Below are positions 44,507 through 56,519 of a DNA stretch of 64,000 bases, one piece after another (the stretch's first letter is position 1; the number at the start of each line of letters is the position of its first letter). Location of the stretch: NCBI RefSeq assembly GCF_964204645.1, contig NC_134036.1, forward strand, positions 10,338,704 to 10,402,703, given 5' to 3'. The position numbers and the translations under genes are program-made. Under the pieces are notes generated by a model. That model ran no database searches and was not told the origin of the DNA. It saw only the letters and a program-made list of their open reading frames with translations. The stretch is from Tubulanus polymorphus (Eukaryota > Nemertea > Palaeonemertea > Tubulaniformes > Tubulanidae).

Positions 44507-45080
44507 AGGTCTTCTCACGCCATGTTTCAATTGAAGCTTGACACGCCATATTGGCTGCAGAACGTTTGGGGCCTGACACGCCATGTAGACGACAGCGTGG
44601 TTTTAAGGAGCTTCTTGAAACAACATTTGCCTTTTTTCTAAGTCTAAATGATTGACAAACCTTAATATAGAATGATAAATCTTTGAATATTCATGATAAT
44701 TAGTGACAATTGTTCATTTGTTTGTACGGAAAACGTTCGGTTCCTCTCACGCCATGTCTCAATTGAAGCTATTCTGCAGACCGTTTGGGGCCTGACACGC
44801 CATCTAGAAGACAGCGTGATTTTAGGAGCTTTTTGAAACAATATTTGCCTTTTTTCTAAGTCTAAATGAAAGACAATCCAGGTAGAATGATAGATCTTTG
44901 AATATTTACGATAACATGTGACAATTATTCATTTGTTTGTACGGAAAACCGTTCGGTTCCTCTCACGCCATATTGACTGCAGAACATTTGGGGCCTGTAA
45001 CGCCATGTAGAAGACAGCGTGGTTTTAGGAGCGATTGCGATTTTTCTAGCAGTATTTGTTTTGTTTTCTAAGACTAATGA
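44507..45080. repeat. Three-copy tandem repeat of about 228 bp
   Basis: Units start near 44513, 44735 and 44961, each with TCTCACGCCAT, GTTTGGGGCCTGACACGCCA, GAAGACAGCGTG[G/A]TTTT and a run to GTTCGGTTCC. The CACGCCAT word also occurs just left of the LTR-like block (43901-43909). Nothing coding. Confidence 0.8.
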
Positions 45081-45458
45081 TTATTATATCATGAAAAATA
45101 CATAATAAATTGAAACTAAAGATATAATCAGTGACAATAAGTTGAATTCATCTAATATTATGAATAATGTAATTCTCGCTGCAGCCGGATGCCTCTATCA
45201 TAAAAGTCTGTTGATACGTATTTGGAGTCGCTACCGAAGCAACCTCTACACAGCTGCCCAGCGGTCCAACTACCGTCTTTAAGCCAGCAAAAAAGTCGTG
45301 ATTAAAGAACCATCTACTATGCCATAGAAAATCAGCGTTTTTGTACAGAGGTAAACTGAACTATGCATTTCTTGAATATAAGGCTACCAGACAATGAAAG
45401 CGATGTATTATTATTGCTTTTTATTTTTTTTCTGTTTTTTTTTTTTTGCTTTTGCTAG

Positions 45459-45716
45459 ATATACTTATACTCGCATTTTAGTTCTAGCGATGAGGAAGAT
45501 ATCCCCGTCCCAAATATTCTTCCGAAACGATGTCGCCAAAAGCAACGTATGTCAGAGCGACAGTCTAAATTCCTGAAGGTGTTGGAGGACATGGAAGCAT
45601 CTCGTCAACAGAGCCAGGAAAAATTTTTTGAGGAGATGAGAAAACAGAGAGAATTATTGGAGGCATCAGAGCAGAAAAAACTTGAATTACTTAAGTGTCT
45701 AATTGACAAGGTGTAA
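45459..45716 (+). CDS. Coiled-coil terminal exon of a Harbinger Myb-like partner protein
   Basis: A long pyrimidine tract (45421-45453) and CTAG acceptor precede an open frame reading IYLYSHFSSSDEEDIPVPNI, then basic RCRQKQRMSERQSKF and a heptad-like charged helix (EDMEASRQQSQEKFFEEMRK, ELLEASEQKKLELLKCLIDK), stopping at 45714-45716. An acidic Ser patch followed by a Glu/Gln/Arg coiled coil is the usual C-terminal end of the Myb/SANT-type DNA-binding protein of PIF/Harbinger transposons. That protein escorts the transposase to the nucleus and the element ends. It faces the transposase gene at 46247-47608. Upstream exons with the Myb fold were not located, so they may lie further left or be lost. 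Confidence 0.55.
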   Translation: MYLYSHFSSSDEEDIPVPNILPKRCRQKQRMSERQSKFLKVLEDMEASRQQSQEKFFEEMRKQRELLEASEQKKLELLKCLIDKV

Positions 45717-46246
45717 AACTTTAATATTGTCAGAAAGCTCTCGGAGTATGTTTTTATAATTGCATATTCTTGATGCAGCTGTAAAGCTTAATAACATTAT
45801 GTGCTTATCCAAATGTTGGGACATGTTGGTTCATTTGTTTATATACTGTTTGATAAAGCTATATCATTAGTGATTTTACTTTTTGTTAATAAATCATTTG
45901 TTAAATTTGCATACTTTGATTGTTTTCCTTAACTTCGAGCAGAAAGAATGTCATATCACACGGCATTGGTCATCCTGTCATGTGGCATGAAAAACCTTTA
46001 ACCATTTACTATTGCACCGATGCTATACTGGTACCTCACGTGTTGACTAAAGTGAACAAAAGATTTTCTTAAAATGGAAAAAAATGTATTCTTGAAAATC
46101 AAAAATGACCTAGAGGATTCTTAGTAATGCAAGTAACATATGTATTTTCGGGTTTTTAAGATTTGATCAGGACAGACTGTGCTGCATTATAATTAATCTA
46201 TCTAAACAGTTATGATCGTAAGTGAGCTGTGCGTAACCCAGCAATC
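45717..46246. other. Spacer between the two convergent Harbinger genes
   Basis: AT-rich, with AATAAATC at about 45889 as a possible poly(A) signal for the plus-strand gene. No gene seen. Confidence 0.4.
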
Positions 46247-47608
46247 TCACAAAGTAGACAAAATAATTGCAATGGCATGCCTTTTGCCATCTGCACTGGG
46301 CCTAACTGCCTCATTAATATCGAGCATATCGTGATCCGCAACAAGTCCGCGACCCTCCCTCAACAGTTCATCGATATTATCTTCAGTTGCAAGACACACA
46401 TTGTGCAATACAAAACAGCTTATTACAAAGTCAATAAGTCTATCCACATTATGCATATCGATGTACTTTAATCTTCGAAATCTCCCTTTAAGGATTCCGA
46501 AGGTATTCTCAATTGCAACACGTGAAACGCTATGTTTGTAATTGTAGTCTTTTTGATTCCGAGTTAAATGTCCAGTGTCTTTGAATGGTACCATAGTAAA
46601 GTCATTCAGTTCATAAGCAGAATCTCCAAGGAGATGTGAGCTCTCAGGGAATAGAATTCTCCTTTTAACCATGTCCTCAGCAGCAAGCCAAATTTCAGTA
46701 TTTTTAAAGACTCTGGAGTCATGGCTAGATCCAGGCCATCCAACATTTACATGAGTGAACCGATATTCATCATCACACACAGCGCACACATTTAATGAAT
46801 GGAACTTTTTCCGGTTAATATAGGATTCAGGGCTTTTGACAGGTGCTTTAATTGGTATGTGCGTTCCATCTACTGCACCCACTACTTTTGGAAATCCTGC
46901 TTTCTTTTCAAATCCAGCCATCACCTGAGTCAGACGTTCACCTTGTGGCCACTTGATTACTCGATCCATTACGTGCTTCACGATTACCGACGAAATAAAC
47001 CCTGAAATAACAGTATCATAATTAAAAGCAATACATATTCACAGTCATGAGACCCCGAGTATTGTATCATTTTAGTGACTGGCATAGTTATAATATTCTT
47101 TTATAAATTTAATGCACATTAATTAAAACAACTCACCAATAATATTGAACACTGTTGCTTCACATACTCCATACAGATCAGCAATTCTGATTAAAGGATC
47201 TGATGTGGCTGCATAATGTATGTAAATTAATAACTGCTTTTCCTTCTGTATGGTAAGTTTATAATCTCGAATCTCATTTTCTGCATCGATATAAGGAATC
47301 ATGAACTGAAGAAGCACTTTAAAAGTTTGTTTCGACATCCTAAATCTCGCTCGAAATTCGTCATCACAATATTTAGCAACAGTGTAGCAACAGTAATTTT
47401 CAACTCTCAGCTTGCATTTTAATTTCAAATGTTTTATCGTTTCACTATAAGTAAGAACGGTATTTGCAGATGCGGTATAGTTCAAAAGTTCCTCCACTTG
47501 CTTCTCCAGATAAACCTGCGGTAGCGAAGCCAACTGGCTGTCTTGCATTAATATTAATGCAATTGTTAATATCCTTTTTCTTCGGTTCGAATTTCGCACC
47601 AGCGCCAT
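46247..47608 (-). CDS. PIF/Harbinger transposase, two exons, apparently intact
   Basis: Exon 1 is 47137-47608, starting at an ATG (MALVRNSNRRKRILTIALIL) and ending at donor GTGAGT (47131-47136). Exon 2 is 46247-47001 after acceptor TGTTATTTCAG. The join restores a glycine codon and one frame of about 408 residues without a stop, about the size of HARBI1-like proteins. Exon 1 carries the helix-turn-helix region (FRMSKQTFKVLL ... IRIADLYGVCEATVFNII). Exon 2 carries the DDE nuclease: first Asp in GAVDGTHIPI, second in LLGDSAYEL, Glu in VAIENTFGILKGRFRRL, with GWPGSSHDSRVF between. It cuts and pastes the element, typically at 3-bp targets, with the Myb-like partner. All three catalytic residues are present, so it may be active or recently active, or domesticated. 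Confidence 0.85.
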
Positions 47609-48477
47609 ATTGGATAATTTCTATGGCTGGCGTTTTTATCAACCAACATACTCGGTTATGCTAATTGACACTAATCGGCTATATAATCTAAATAGCTAAT
47701 CTATTTCGATTTTGCTGGTTCATAAAAAGGCCTCTGGTGTTGCAACTGCCGTGATTATCGTATCTGCTGCGTCTATACAGTTCTGCTGCTGTCCTAGAAA
47801 CAATTAACAAAATAACCAATTTACAAGTGGAAATTCGAAGATAGCCGTTTCCCATTTTCCCAAACGACATTACGAAAAACTGTAGCAAATTTAATTTACC
47901 GTTTATTCCTGTGCACTGCGTCATTAGCAACAACACCAACATCAAACACTTCTGTAATGAAGATGAACACTGATTTAGAATATATTGCAGGTACCGCTGT
48001 GAGTGGGCAAGAAGTTTTAGATATTCTAGTCCGTTTTGTAACCAGTTAAACCGCGATCGAGATTATGAGCATGTAGAATTATATCTGTAGCACGACCCGG
48101 CTTCAGGATTATATCAACAAAACGCACGTATCAGTATGGTGGCACTTATCTGCCACATTCACTTAAACCAATGAAAACTGAATTCACAGGCTGAATCGAC
48201 CCACAAAATGTAGGTGCTAATCCTTACCTTCCTATACATACTGTAACCGCACAAAGCCTATAATAGAAATAGTATACATACAAATATCATGGATGATAAC
48301 ACCGTGATGTCTAGGGGCTACTAGTGGTCAGTTTAGGATCGTTATCGTAATCATTATGATAAAATACATGTACCTTAGATTCTATGATAGCTACCAGATA
48401 AGCTTTTCAGTAACTTCAACAATTGAAAAAAAGAACTGGGTCAACCGAATAAGCCTTAATTTACACTGGCTAAAAAT
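47609..48477. other. Upstream region of the Harbinger transposase
   Basis: Should contain the transposase promoter and the right end of the element. I could not identify a terminal inverted repeat. A short minus-strand open frame (47688-47945) has no family or splice support. Confidence 0.35.
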
Positions 48478-48669
48478 TGATACCTTGTTTCTCATTTCTG
48501 CAGAGCTTATAAATTGACCGTCCGCCTATCTCTCCTGTACATAACTGTTTTTTTATAACGTGATCAATCTAACAATAGCAGACTCGGTAGTTATAGAAAT
48601 GAACTCATTACAAATTTTATCATATTTTAGGAATGTGACCCTCAGCCGATTAGGAGAAACAAAGTATTA
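48478..48669. mobile_element. 192-bp MITE, copy 2
   Basis: Starts TGATACCTTGTTTCTC and ends GAGAAACAAAGTATTA. It shares GTTATAGAAATGAACTCATT with the copy at 28735-28923. Confidence 0.65.
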
Positions 48670-49260
48670 ATATTCTATATTAGCATAACTATAGTGAATT
48701 GTATAAACATAATAAAAAAAACGAAAAGAAAGAATAGAATGTGTTTTTCTTACCTTTAGCGATGGAGATACGTGACCTTCGTTACGCAAATAAAAACAAT
48801 AGCAGAGCGAAAATAAACCTTAAGAAAGTTGATTTTAACGCCGCAAAACGATGTTACAATGTACAAGCAAACTGCTTTCTTATGTATTATACTTGAATGT
48901 TCTGTCACATGAGTTAAAAAAACGTGTTTCTATTCAGGATTGTGTTATATAACTGACAATATAAAAGGTGCACGGTGTTAAATGAATATATGCGTCGCAC
49001 CGTGAAATCCACAAAAACGTCGTCTACCGGTCTACCAGGAAGTAAATTGCGATTTACGTATTATATGTTTGAAACAGAAAATAAAACCTCGCCGTTCAAA
49101 GGAAGAAGTGTCATTGAAAAACTCTGCGACAACTTCCACTTTTCAAAATGATAGATATGTTTTATTACGAAGAAAATTTTGGAAAAAAATTAAAATGGGA
49201 AAATGAACATTGGACGCGTCAAACGTGTGCGGTTCGTTACTCTTATTACAGTCAACAAGA
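48670..49260. other. AT-rich DNA left of the BEL element
   Basis: No gene seen. The last bases before the LTR (CAACAAGA) do not match those after the right LTR. Confidence 0.4.
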
Positions 49261-49468
49261 TGTGTCGGTATTCCGACACGCTTCACGGGTAATCGGTTTT
49301 CGCGCCTTTTTCAGTGAGCGTTTACTGTACGTTTTGTGATTATGTGTTACCTCTCTTGTCAAGCTGCACGCACGCTGTGGCCAGTAAATTATGTTGTACA
49401 TAGAGTAAATAAAGTTCTGTTATTAAACACCAGCCTAACTCGTCTATATTCTGATGACTAAGGAGACA
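49261..49468 (+). repeat. BEL 5' LTR
   Basis: TGTGTCGG...GGAGACA, with a terminal hairpin GTGTCGGTATTCCGACAC and an AATAAAG poly(A) signal (49407-49413). Confidence 0.9.
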
Positions 49469-49493
49469 TAAATGGTCCCTCGAAACGTTAAAA

Positions 49494-51338
49494 ATGTCAT
49501 CTTCAGACGAGAAACTCCGTTTGAAGGCAAACAGAACGGGAATCAGACGAGCAGTAACAAGGTACGTCAACGAACGTGATCGTTTAGTGTCTGCCCATTC
49601 CGACGATACCAGTTTGTTGGAAGACATTACAACGAAATTAGAATCGAAATTCCATACGTTGTCTTGTAACCACGAAGAATTTGTAAATGTTGTGGATCCC
49701 AGCGAGTTAGAATCGTGCTGGGCGGAACACGAAACCTAAGAAAAATCCGCAGATGAAGCGTTGTGGAAAGCGCGGGCGTTAATACGTAAAATTAAACAGG
49801 GAAATATACCCGACCATTGCGTCCCAACCAGTAGTTTCAGTTCGTCAGTAAAGTTGCCGAAACTTACGTTACCGAAATTCAATGGCGATCCGTTACAATG
49901 GAGAAATTTCTGGGATTCGTTTGAATCGTGCGTTCATAATAATGTCCAATTGCCAGAACTTAATAAATTTGCGTATCTGAAATCGTGTTTATCAGGAACC
50001 GCGTTGTCGTGTGTTTCTGGGTTATCAGGAGATAGTTACAACCACGCCGTAGAATTGCTCATCGATCGATTTGGAAAGCCGCAAAAGCTCGTAAAAGTTT
50101 ACATGAAAGCGCTTCCTAACATCAGAAAACCGTCATCATCCGTATCGGAATTGCGTTCGTTTTACGATAATATTAACATCTACATTCGTTCGCTCGAAAG
50201 CCTAGGAAAACAACCAGATTCGTATGATGATTTGTTAGTGCCGGTTCTTCTCGAAAAGTTACCGTCATCTACCGTTCAAAATATATCGCGTGGTCGACAA
50301 TGCGTCGATTGGACATTGGTGGATCTTCTATTATGTCTAAACAATGAAATTGACATCTTAGAATTATGTTACTCAGATAGCAGAAATATTTCATTTGAAG
50401 AACGAAACGAGGTTAATTCTTTTGTAGCTACTGGCACAATTACTGGTAAATCTAGGCTTTATCCATTTTCCAATAGGAAATGTGCGTACTGCAAAGGTGA
50501 TCACTCCTCAAATAATTGTATGAAATGTAGTTCAATTCTGGCTAGAAAACGTATAATCAAAGATCGAGTTTGTGTTTTAATTGTTTGCGAAATGATCACG
50601 TTATCAAAGATTGCAAATCTGAAACCAGGTGTGAACAAAAAACACCACACTAGTATATGTGAAGGGTTTGAAGCAAAAAGATCGAATTTTGAAAATCGGC
50701 TAGATTCCGGTATAAACACTTCATTTCAGAATTCTAATAATAGTTCAGTCTCATTTATCGAGTGCGAACACGACACAAATAGAGTTAAACGAACTGATTC
50801 AAAAAGCATTTCTAGTAGGGTAGTAAACACAGTTAATGCTTCGATTCTATTAAAGACCGCAATTGTACGCATTTCTGGTTGTATTTACTCACATGATTCA
50901 GGTGTCCTTTTTGACGACGGTTCACAGCGTTCGTTCATAAATCGTCACTTAGTAGATACGCTTGGGCTGAAGTCCATTCGCACTGAAAATGTTAACGTCA
51001 GTGGGTTTGGAGGGAAAGAGTTAGAACCACAATTCCGAGTTTTAGATGTAGTAAGGGTGAAGGTCGTTTGTTCTGACAATTCAACAATAGAAATAGAAGC
51101 TTTAGTCGTACGTCAAGTTGCGAGACCAATATTTCTCGGCGATAGAACTACCTTATTACATTATCCTATAATAAAGAAACTCACTCTTGCTCATCCTATC
51201 AATGCTGAAAAACTTTTCAATGTTGGAATGTTGATAGGTTCTGATTTCTACTATAGATTTATAGAAAAGGGTTTTAATTTACCTGTTGTGGTGATGAGGT
51301 CCAACCTGTCGTTATTCCTAGTCGGGTTGGACATTTAA
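49494..51338 (+). pseudogene. BEL gag and aspartic protease region, one in-frame stop
   Basis: Starts at an ATG (MSSSDEKLRLKANRTGIRRA). One frame runs through to 51338, broken only by a TAA at 49737-49739. A gag core of the DUF1759 type is clear (LPKLTLPKFNGDPLQWRNFW ... FAYLKSCLSGTAL). A zinc-knuckle remnant follows (CAYCKGDHSSNNC), then the retropepsin-like DUF1758 domain with FDDGSQRSFINRHLVDTLGL, where D-D-G-S is the active-site motif. Gag packages the RNA in cytoplasmic particles and the protease cuts the polyprotein. The region after the first knuckle is altered, with a missing second C/H set. It ends at a TAA at 51336-51338 well before the RT. Confidence 0.75.
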
Positions 51339-51530
51339 TATCAGGTCCGATGCCATCTACTCCATCTGTATTTCCTTTATCAGCTTCTTTTTTGACAGTT
51401 GATGAGTCTACATCCAAGGTCGAAGTGCAGTTAGAAGAATTTCATGATTTCTGGTCTTTAGAATCTTTAGAATCAAACACTCGCTTCTGACGATGAGGTA
51501 TTAACAGCTGAACGTTATTGTAAAGATTCA

Positions 51531-52662
51531 TTGACTTACAACCACGAAAATAAAAAGTACATCGCTAGACTTCCTTGGAATTTGAACCACACAGAATTAC
51601 CGACAAATTATAGCATTTGTTTACATCGAACTCGTTCTACAATTGATAGATTAGTTAAATCAGGTCATCTCGCGCAGTATGCATCTATCATCGAAGAACA
51701 GTGTCAACGTGCTTTTATCGAGGTAGTCTCCAATGCTCAGGCCGAAGGTGCATGTCATTATATTCCCCATCATGCAGTCTATCGTAACTCGGCATCTACA
51801 CCAGTTCGCATAGTTTATGATTGCTCTTGTAGAGGTTCAAAACATTCAGTTTCTCTAAATGATTGTCTTGAAGCTGGACCAAGGTTACAAAATGACATTT
51901 TTGGTATTTTGCTTCGTTTCCGACAACATTCCATCGCAAATGTATCGGACGTTGAGAAGGCATTTCTCATGGTTGATCTCCATCCAGATGACAGGGATTT
52001 TTGCAGGTTTTTATGGTCAGAAGACCCAGCTAATCCAAATAGTAGACTCATTACCTGGAGATTTCGTGTCGTTCTGTTTGGAGCAATTTGTAGCCCTTTT
52101 ATCCTCAATGCAACAATATTGAAGCACATCAAATTAAATCCATGTGAAGTTTCAGATCAAGCAGAACATCTACGTCGACAATGTCTACTGCAGCTTAGAA
52201 TCTGAAGCCAAGGCAGTAGATTTCTTTTCTACTTCTAGGAGCTTACTTCAGCTTGGTGGGTTCAATCTACGAGCATGGTCTTCAAATTCTTCTGAAGTTG
52301 TTAAGATCGCTCAAGAAAACGGCATTCATGATCCAGGCAACACATCCGTTGTTGGTATGATGTGGGACGCCACAACTGATGAGATGTTCTTTCAGAGGAA
52401 TCATTTTAATACTGATGCATCTGTTGTCACAAAACGTCAGGTTTTAAGTGACACTTCGAAGATTTTCGATCCTTTAGGTTTAGTATCACCGGTTTCACTT
52501 AGAGGAAAGTTGCTAGTTCAAAAATTGTGGCAGTTACAGTGTGACTGGGACAATCCGATCGGTGAAGAACTTCAAGCTGAATGGTTCAGCATCATATTTG
52601 ATTTCAGTAAATTCAGTGAATTGAAGTTCCCGCGTCAGTGTTTCTCTCTCTGGAGAAGATGA
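51531..52662 (+). pseudogene. BEL reverse transcriptase, split by a frameshift
   Basis: The first part (51531-52205) has RT landmarks: VRIVYDCS, DVEKAFLMVDLHPDDRDFCR and VVLFGAICSPFILNATI. The second part, one frame over (52144-52662), holds the catalytic-loop motif as YVDN plus LGGFNLRAWSSNS and SDTSKIFDPLGLVSP, the usual BEL thumb and connection. The second Asp of the common YVDD box is Asn here. Some BEL elements of invertebrates carry this variant, so it need not be a recent lesion. The frame break makes it a pseudogene. Confidence 0.75.
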
Positions 52663-53348
52663 GTATTTTGTCTTTTGTGATGCTCGTAAGGTCGCATACG
52701 GGGCTGTTATTTATATACGCTGTGGTCCATCTGTTTCATTGTTAACCGCCAAGAGCAGAGTAGCACCGATCAAACAATTATCTATCCCTCGACTAGAATT
52801 GATGGCTGTTTGCATTGGTATGCGTTTACTTTCAAACGTAGTTTCCAGTCTTAAAGCTACAAGCAACCATATTTTCAGACAGCGAAATTGTTCTTGCTTG
52901 GATCACTGGTGATAAGATTTTGAGACAGTTTAAGACTAATCGTTTGAAGGAGATCGCTTCTGAGATTGATAAGGGTAACCTCACAATTTCTTGGCAACAT
53001 TGTTCATCATCAGATAATCCTGCAGATTTAGTAAGTAGAGGTTGTTGCGGTGGCAGGTGGCAGGGTCCATCCTTCCTGGTTGACTTCAATAGCCAATTGA
53101 CATCAGTTTCCTTGGTACGGGTGATAGACAGCGATTTATCTTCGTTTGCCACTCTGATTAATTTTTCACATCGCATTGACGCAATCATGAACGTTGAAGA
53201 ATTTTCAAGTCTACGGCGTTTACTTGTCACATCCGTTTTTGTGTTCAGATTTCTGACCATTTGTAGGGGGCAATCACCTGTGGAAACAGGTCCTCCAACG
53301 TTCATTGAACTGACAACAGTTTTCACTTGTTGGGTTAAATGCAGTTAG
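52663..53348 (+). pseudogene. BEL RNase H region, several frame breaks
   Basis: Pieces in different frames: an [16 protein letters not shown]-like start near 52670, [20 protein letters not shown] near 52780, and QHCSSSDNPADLVSRGC (53000-53047), a standard BEL landmark after RNase H. The first Asp of the nuclease is present in the FCDAR word. Confidence 0.65.
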
Positions 53349-53375
53349 AGACAAACTTATGACTCTGAGATCAGA

Positions 53376-54130
53376 TTGCTTATTACACACAAAACGAACG
53401 ATCGTATCAAAAAACTCAGCTTATATCTTGATAAAGACTCTGTATTGAGATCGCAGGGTCGCATTCATAATGCACAATTACAGGATCGCACTAAATTCCC
53501 TATTTTACTCTCTCGACATCATCACTTATCAACACTAATCGTTCTGCAGACTCACGAAGATATCCTGCACTCATGGATAACAATACTGTCGCTAAAGTAA
53601 GGCAATATATCTGGATTCCATGTTTGACTCAACTCACAAAAAAAGGTTCTTAATCGCTGCATCCCTTGCAAAAAGCTTCCATATGCATATCCAAATCCAC
53701 CTCCTCTTCCGACAAATAGAGTTCAAAGCGCCGCTCCATTTGCAATTACTGGGGTAGACTATACCGGCAAAATAACAGGTCGAAGCGGAGAAGATTCTTA
53801 CATCTGTTTGTTTAACTGTGCTGTAACAAGATGCATCCAATCTAGAACTGACACCTAACATGACGACTCACTCATTTGTTAGCTTTTCGTCGTTTTTGTA
53901 GTCGTCGTAGTGTACCCTCTCTCATGATGTCTGATAATCAATCAATGTTCGAATGTTCGGCTGAGATAATCAAATCTCTCATCGAAAACCACGCCATCAA
54001 AACACATCTTGCTAAAAATAGTTGTTCTTGGTTTTTCATACCGAAAAGAGCACCGTGGTTTGGTGGATTTTGGGAAAGGGAAATCGGCATGACAAAAACC
54101 TTACTTAAGAAAGTCATGCGGAAAAATTAA
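53376..54130 (+). pseudogene. BEL integrase, several frame breaks
   Basis: An H-H zinc-binding start (HHHLSTLIVLQTHEDILH) lies in 53376-53600, the first catalytic Asp in a VDYTGKI segment near 53755-53775 in another frame, and the later part with MSDNQSMFECSAE, RAPWFGGFWERE in 53876-54130. The GGFWER word is typical of BEL integrases. It would insert the cDNA into the genome when intact. Confidence 0.65.
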
Positions 54131-54140
54131 CTGGACCGAG

Positions 54141-54779
54141 ATGAATTACAAACGCTTTTGTTTGTTTTGTTTGATAGAATCTATGCTAAATGACCGACTC
54201 TTGACACACGTTTCGACTGATCTAAGAGATCCAGATGCCATCACGCCATCTCAATTGTTTCAAGGTCGAAAAATCGTCACTGTTCCCTATCCTATCGTTG
54301 ATCTCGATGAATTAGCAGACCCTGATTTCATTGATGCTACTGTCATACGACAAAGAGCAAAACATCGTGCCTTTTTACTACATCATTTCAATAACCGCTG
54401 GCGAAATGAATATTTGACCGCTTTACGAGAGAAACACACTCGCTCTGGTACCACGGTTAAAAGTATCAAGAAGGGTTATGTTGTAATTGTGCACAACGAA
54501 GGTCCTCGGTTAAGTTGGAGACTTGCAGTTGTCACACGCCTTAATACTGGTTGCGACGGTCTTATTAGGCATGTTGATATCCGCACGTCAACAGGTGTGA
54601 CCAATCGGCCAATAACTAAATTATATCCCCTCGAGTTTTCTAGATCTGACTCAGTTAACGAGATAAATACGGTCGATTCCGATGGAGGCACTTGTGTAGG
54701 TGCAATATGCATGCTCGCCCGGGAACGTCTTGCCGCAAAACGGGCAAGAGAATTGATTAAAAATTCGTTCGATAATTAG
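54141..54779 (+). CDS. BEL integrase C-terminal domain (DUF5641 type), open
   Basis: A 212-residue open frame. TPSQLFQGRKI, FNNRWRNEYLTALREKHT, KKGYVVIVHNEG, WRLAVVTRLNTGCDGLIRHV and PITKLYPLEF are landmarks of the DUF5641 domain that ends BEL/Pao Pol proteins. It is the longest undamaged part of pol. A Lys/Arg-rich helix closes it. The frame follows the integrase core after a break at about 54130. Confidence 0.75.
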   Translation: MNYKRFCLFCLIESMLNDRLLTHVSTDLRDPDAITPSQLFQGRKIVTVPYPIVDLDELADPDFIDATVIRQRAKHRAFLLHHFNNRWRNEYLTALREKHTRSGTTVKSIKKGYVVIVHNEGPRLSWRLAVVTRLNTGCDGLIRHVDIRTSTGVTNRPITKLYPLEFSRSDSVNEINTVDSDGGTCVGAICMLARERLAAKRARELIKNSFDN

Positions 54780-54969
54780 GTTGCCGTCTTGCCGCAAATA
54801 ATATCGTTTGCAAGCATTTGGGAAATTTGTAAGATTAAGAGTTATTTACATTGTTGTGTGATGAGATATGTCTTTGTTTATCTGTTTGTATGGTTGTATG
54901 TTTGTATGTAATCTATTATTTAAAATTAAGGCCTATTCTTTATTAATATTCAACTTATTTGGGCCGGAG

Positions 54970-55185
54970 TGTGTCGGTATTCCGACACGCTTCACGGGTA
55001 ATCGGTTTTCGCGCCTTTTTCAGTGGGCGTTTACTGTACGTTTTGTGATTCAGGGTTACCTCTCTTGTCAAGCTGCACGCACGCACGCACGCTGTGAGCA
55101 GTAGATTATGTTGTACATAGAGTAAATAAAGTTCTGTTATTAAACACAAGCCTAACTCGTCTATATTCTGAGGAATAAGGAGACA
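54970..55185 (+). repeat. BEL 3' LTR
   Basis: Matches the 5' LTR with about ten substitutions and an ACGC expansion. Poly(A) signal AATAAAG at about 55123. It ends exactly where gypsy gag homology begins (55186). Confidence 0.9.
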
Positions 55186-56466
<1,281 letters not shown>

Positions 56467-56519
56467 AATTCAGAAATTATATATATTACTATCGTATAAG
56501 AAATTCAGAAATGTTTTGT

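Larger units (their letters stand above)
49261..55185 (+). mobile_element. BEL/Pao LTR retrotransposon, full-length but decayed
   Basis: Two LTRs (49261-49468, 208 bp; 54970-55185, 216 bp) begin TGTGTCGGTATTCCGACACG and end GGAGACA. They differ by about ten bases and an 8-bp ACGC expansion, so the insertion is not recent. Just inside the left LTR TGGTCCCTCGAAACG is a tRNA primer-site candidate. GGGCCGGAG precedes the right LTR as a purine tract. The internal order is gag, protease, RT, RNase H, integrase, as in BEL/Pao. The flanking 5-mers CAAGA and CTGAT differ, so no target duplication. Confidence 0.9.

Noticed and set aside
45140-45363. Minus-strand open stretch rich in Phe and Trp left of the Harbinger partner exon
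   Set aside because: About 73 codons with no start, weak splice context and no family; not strong enough to annotate.
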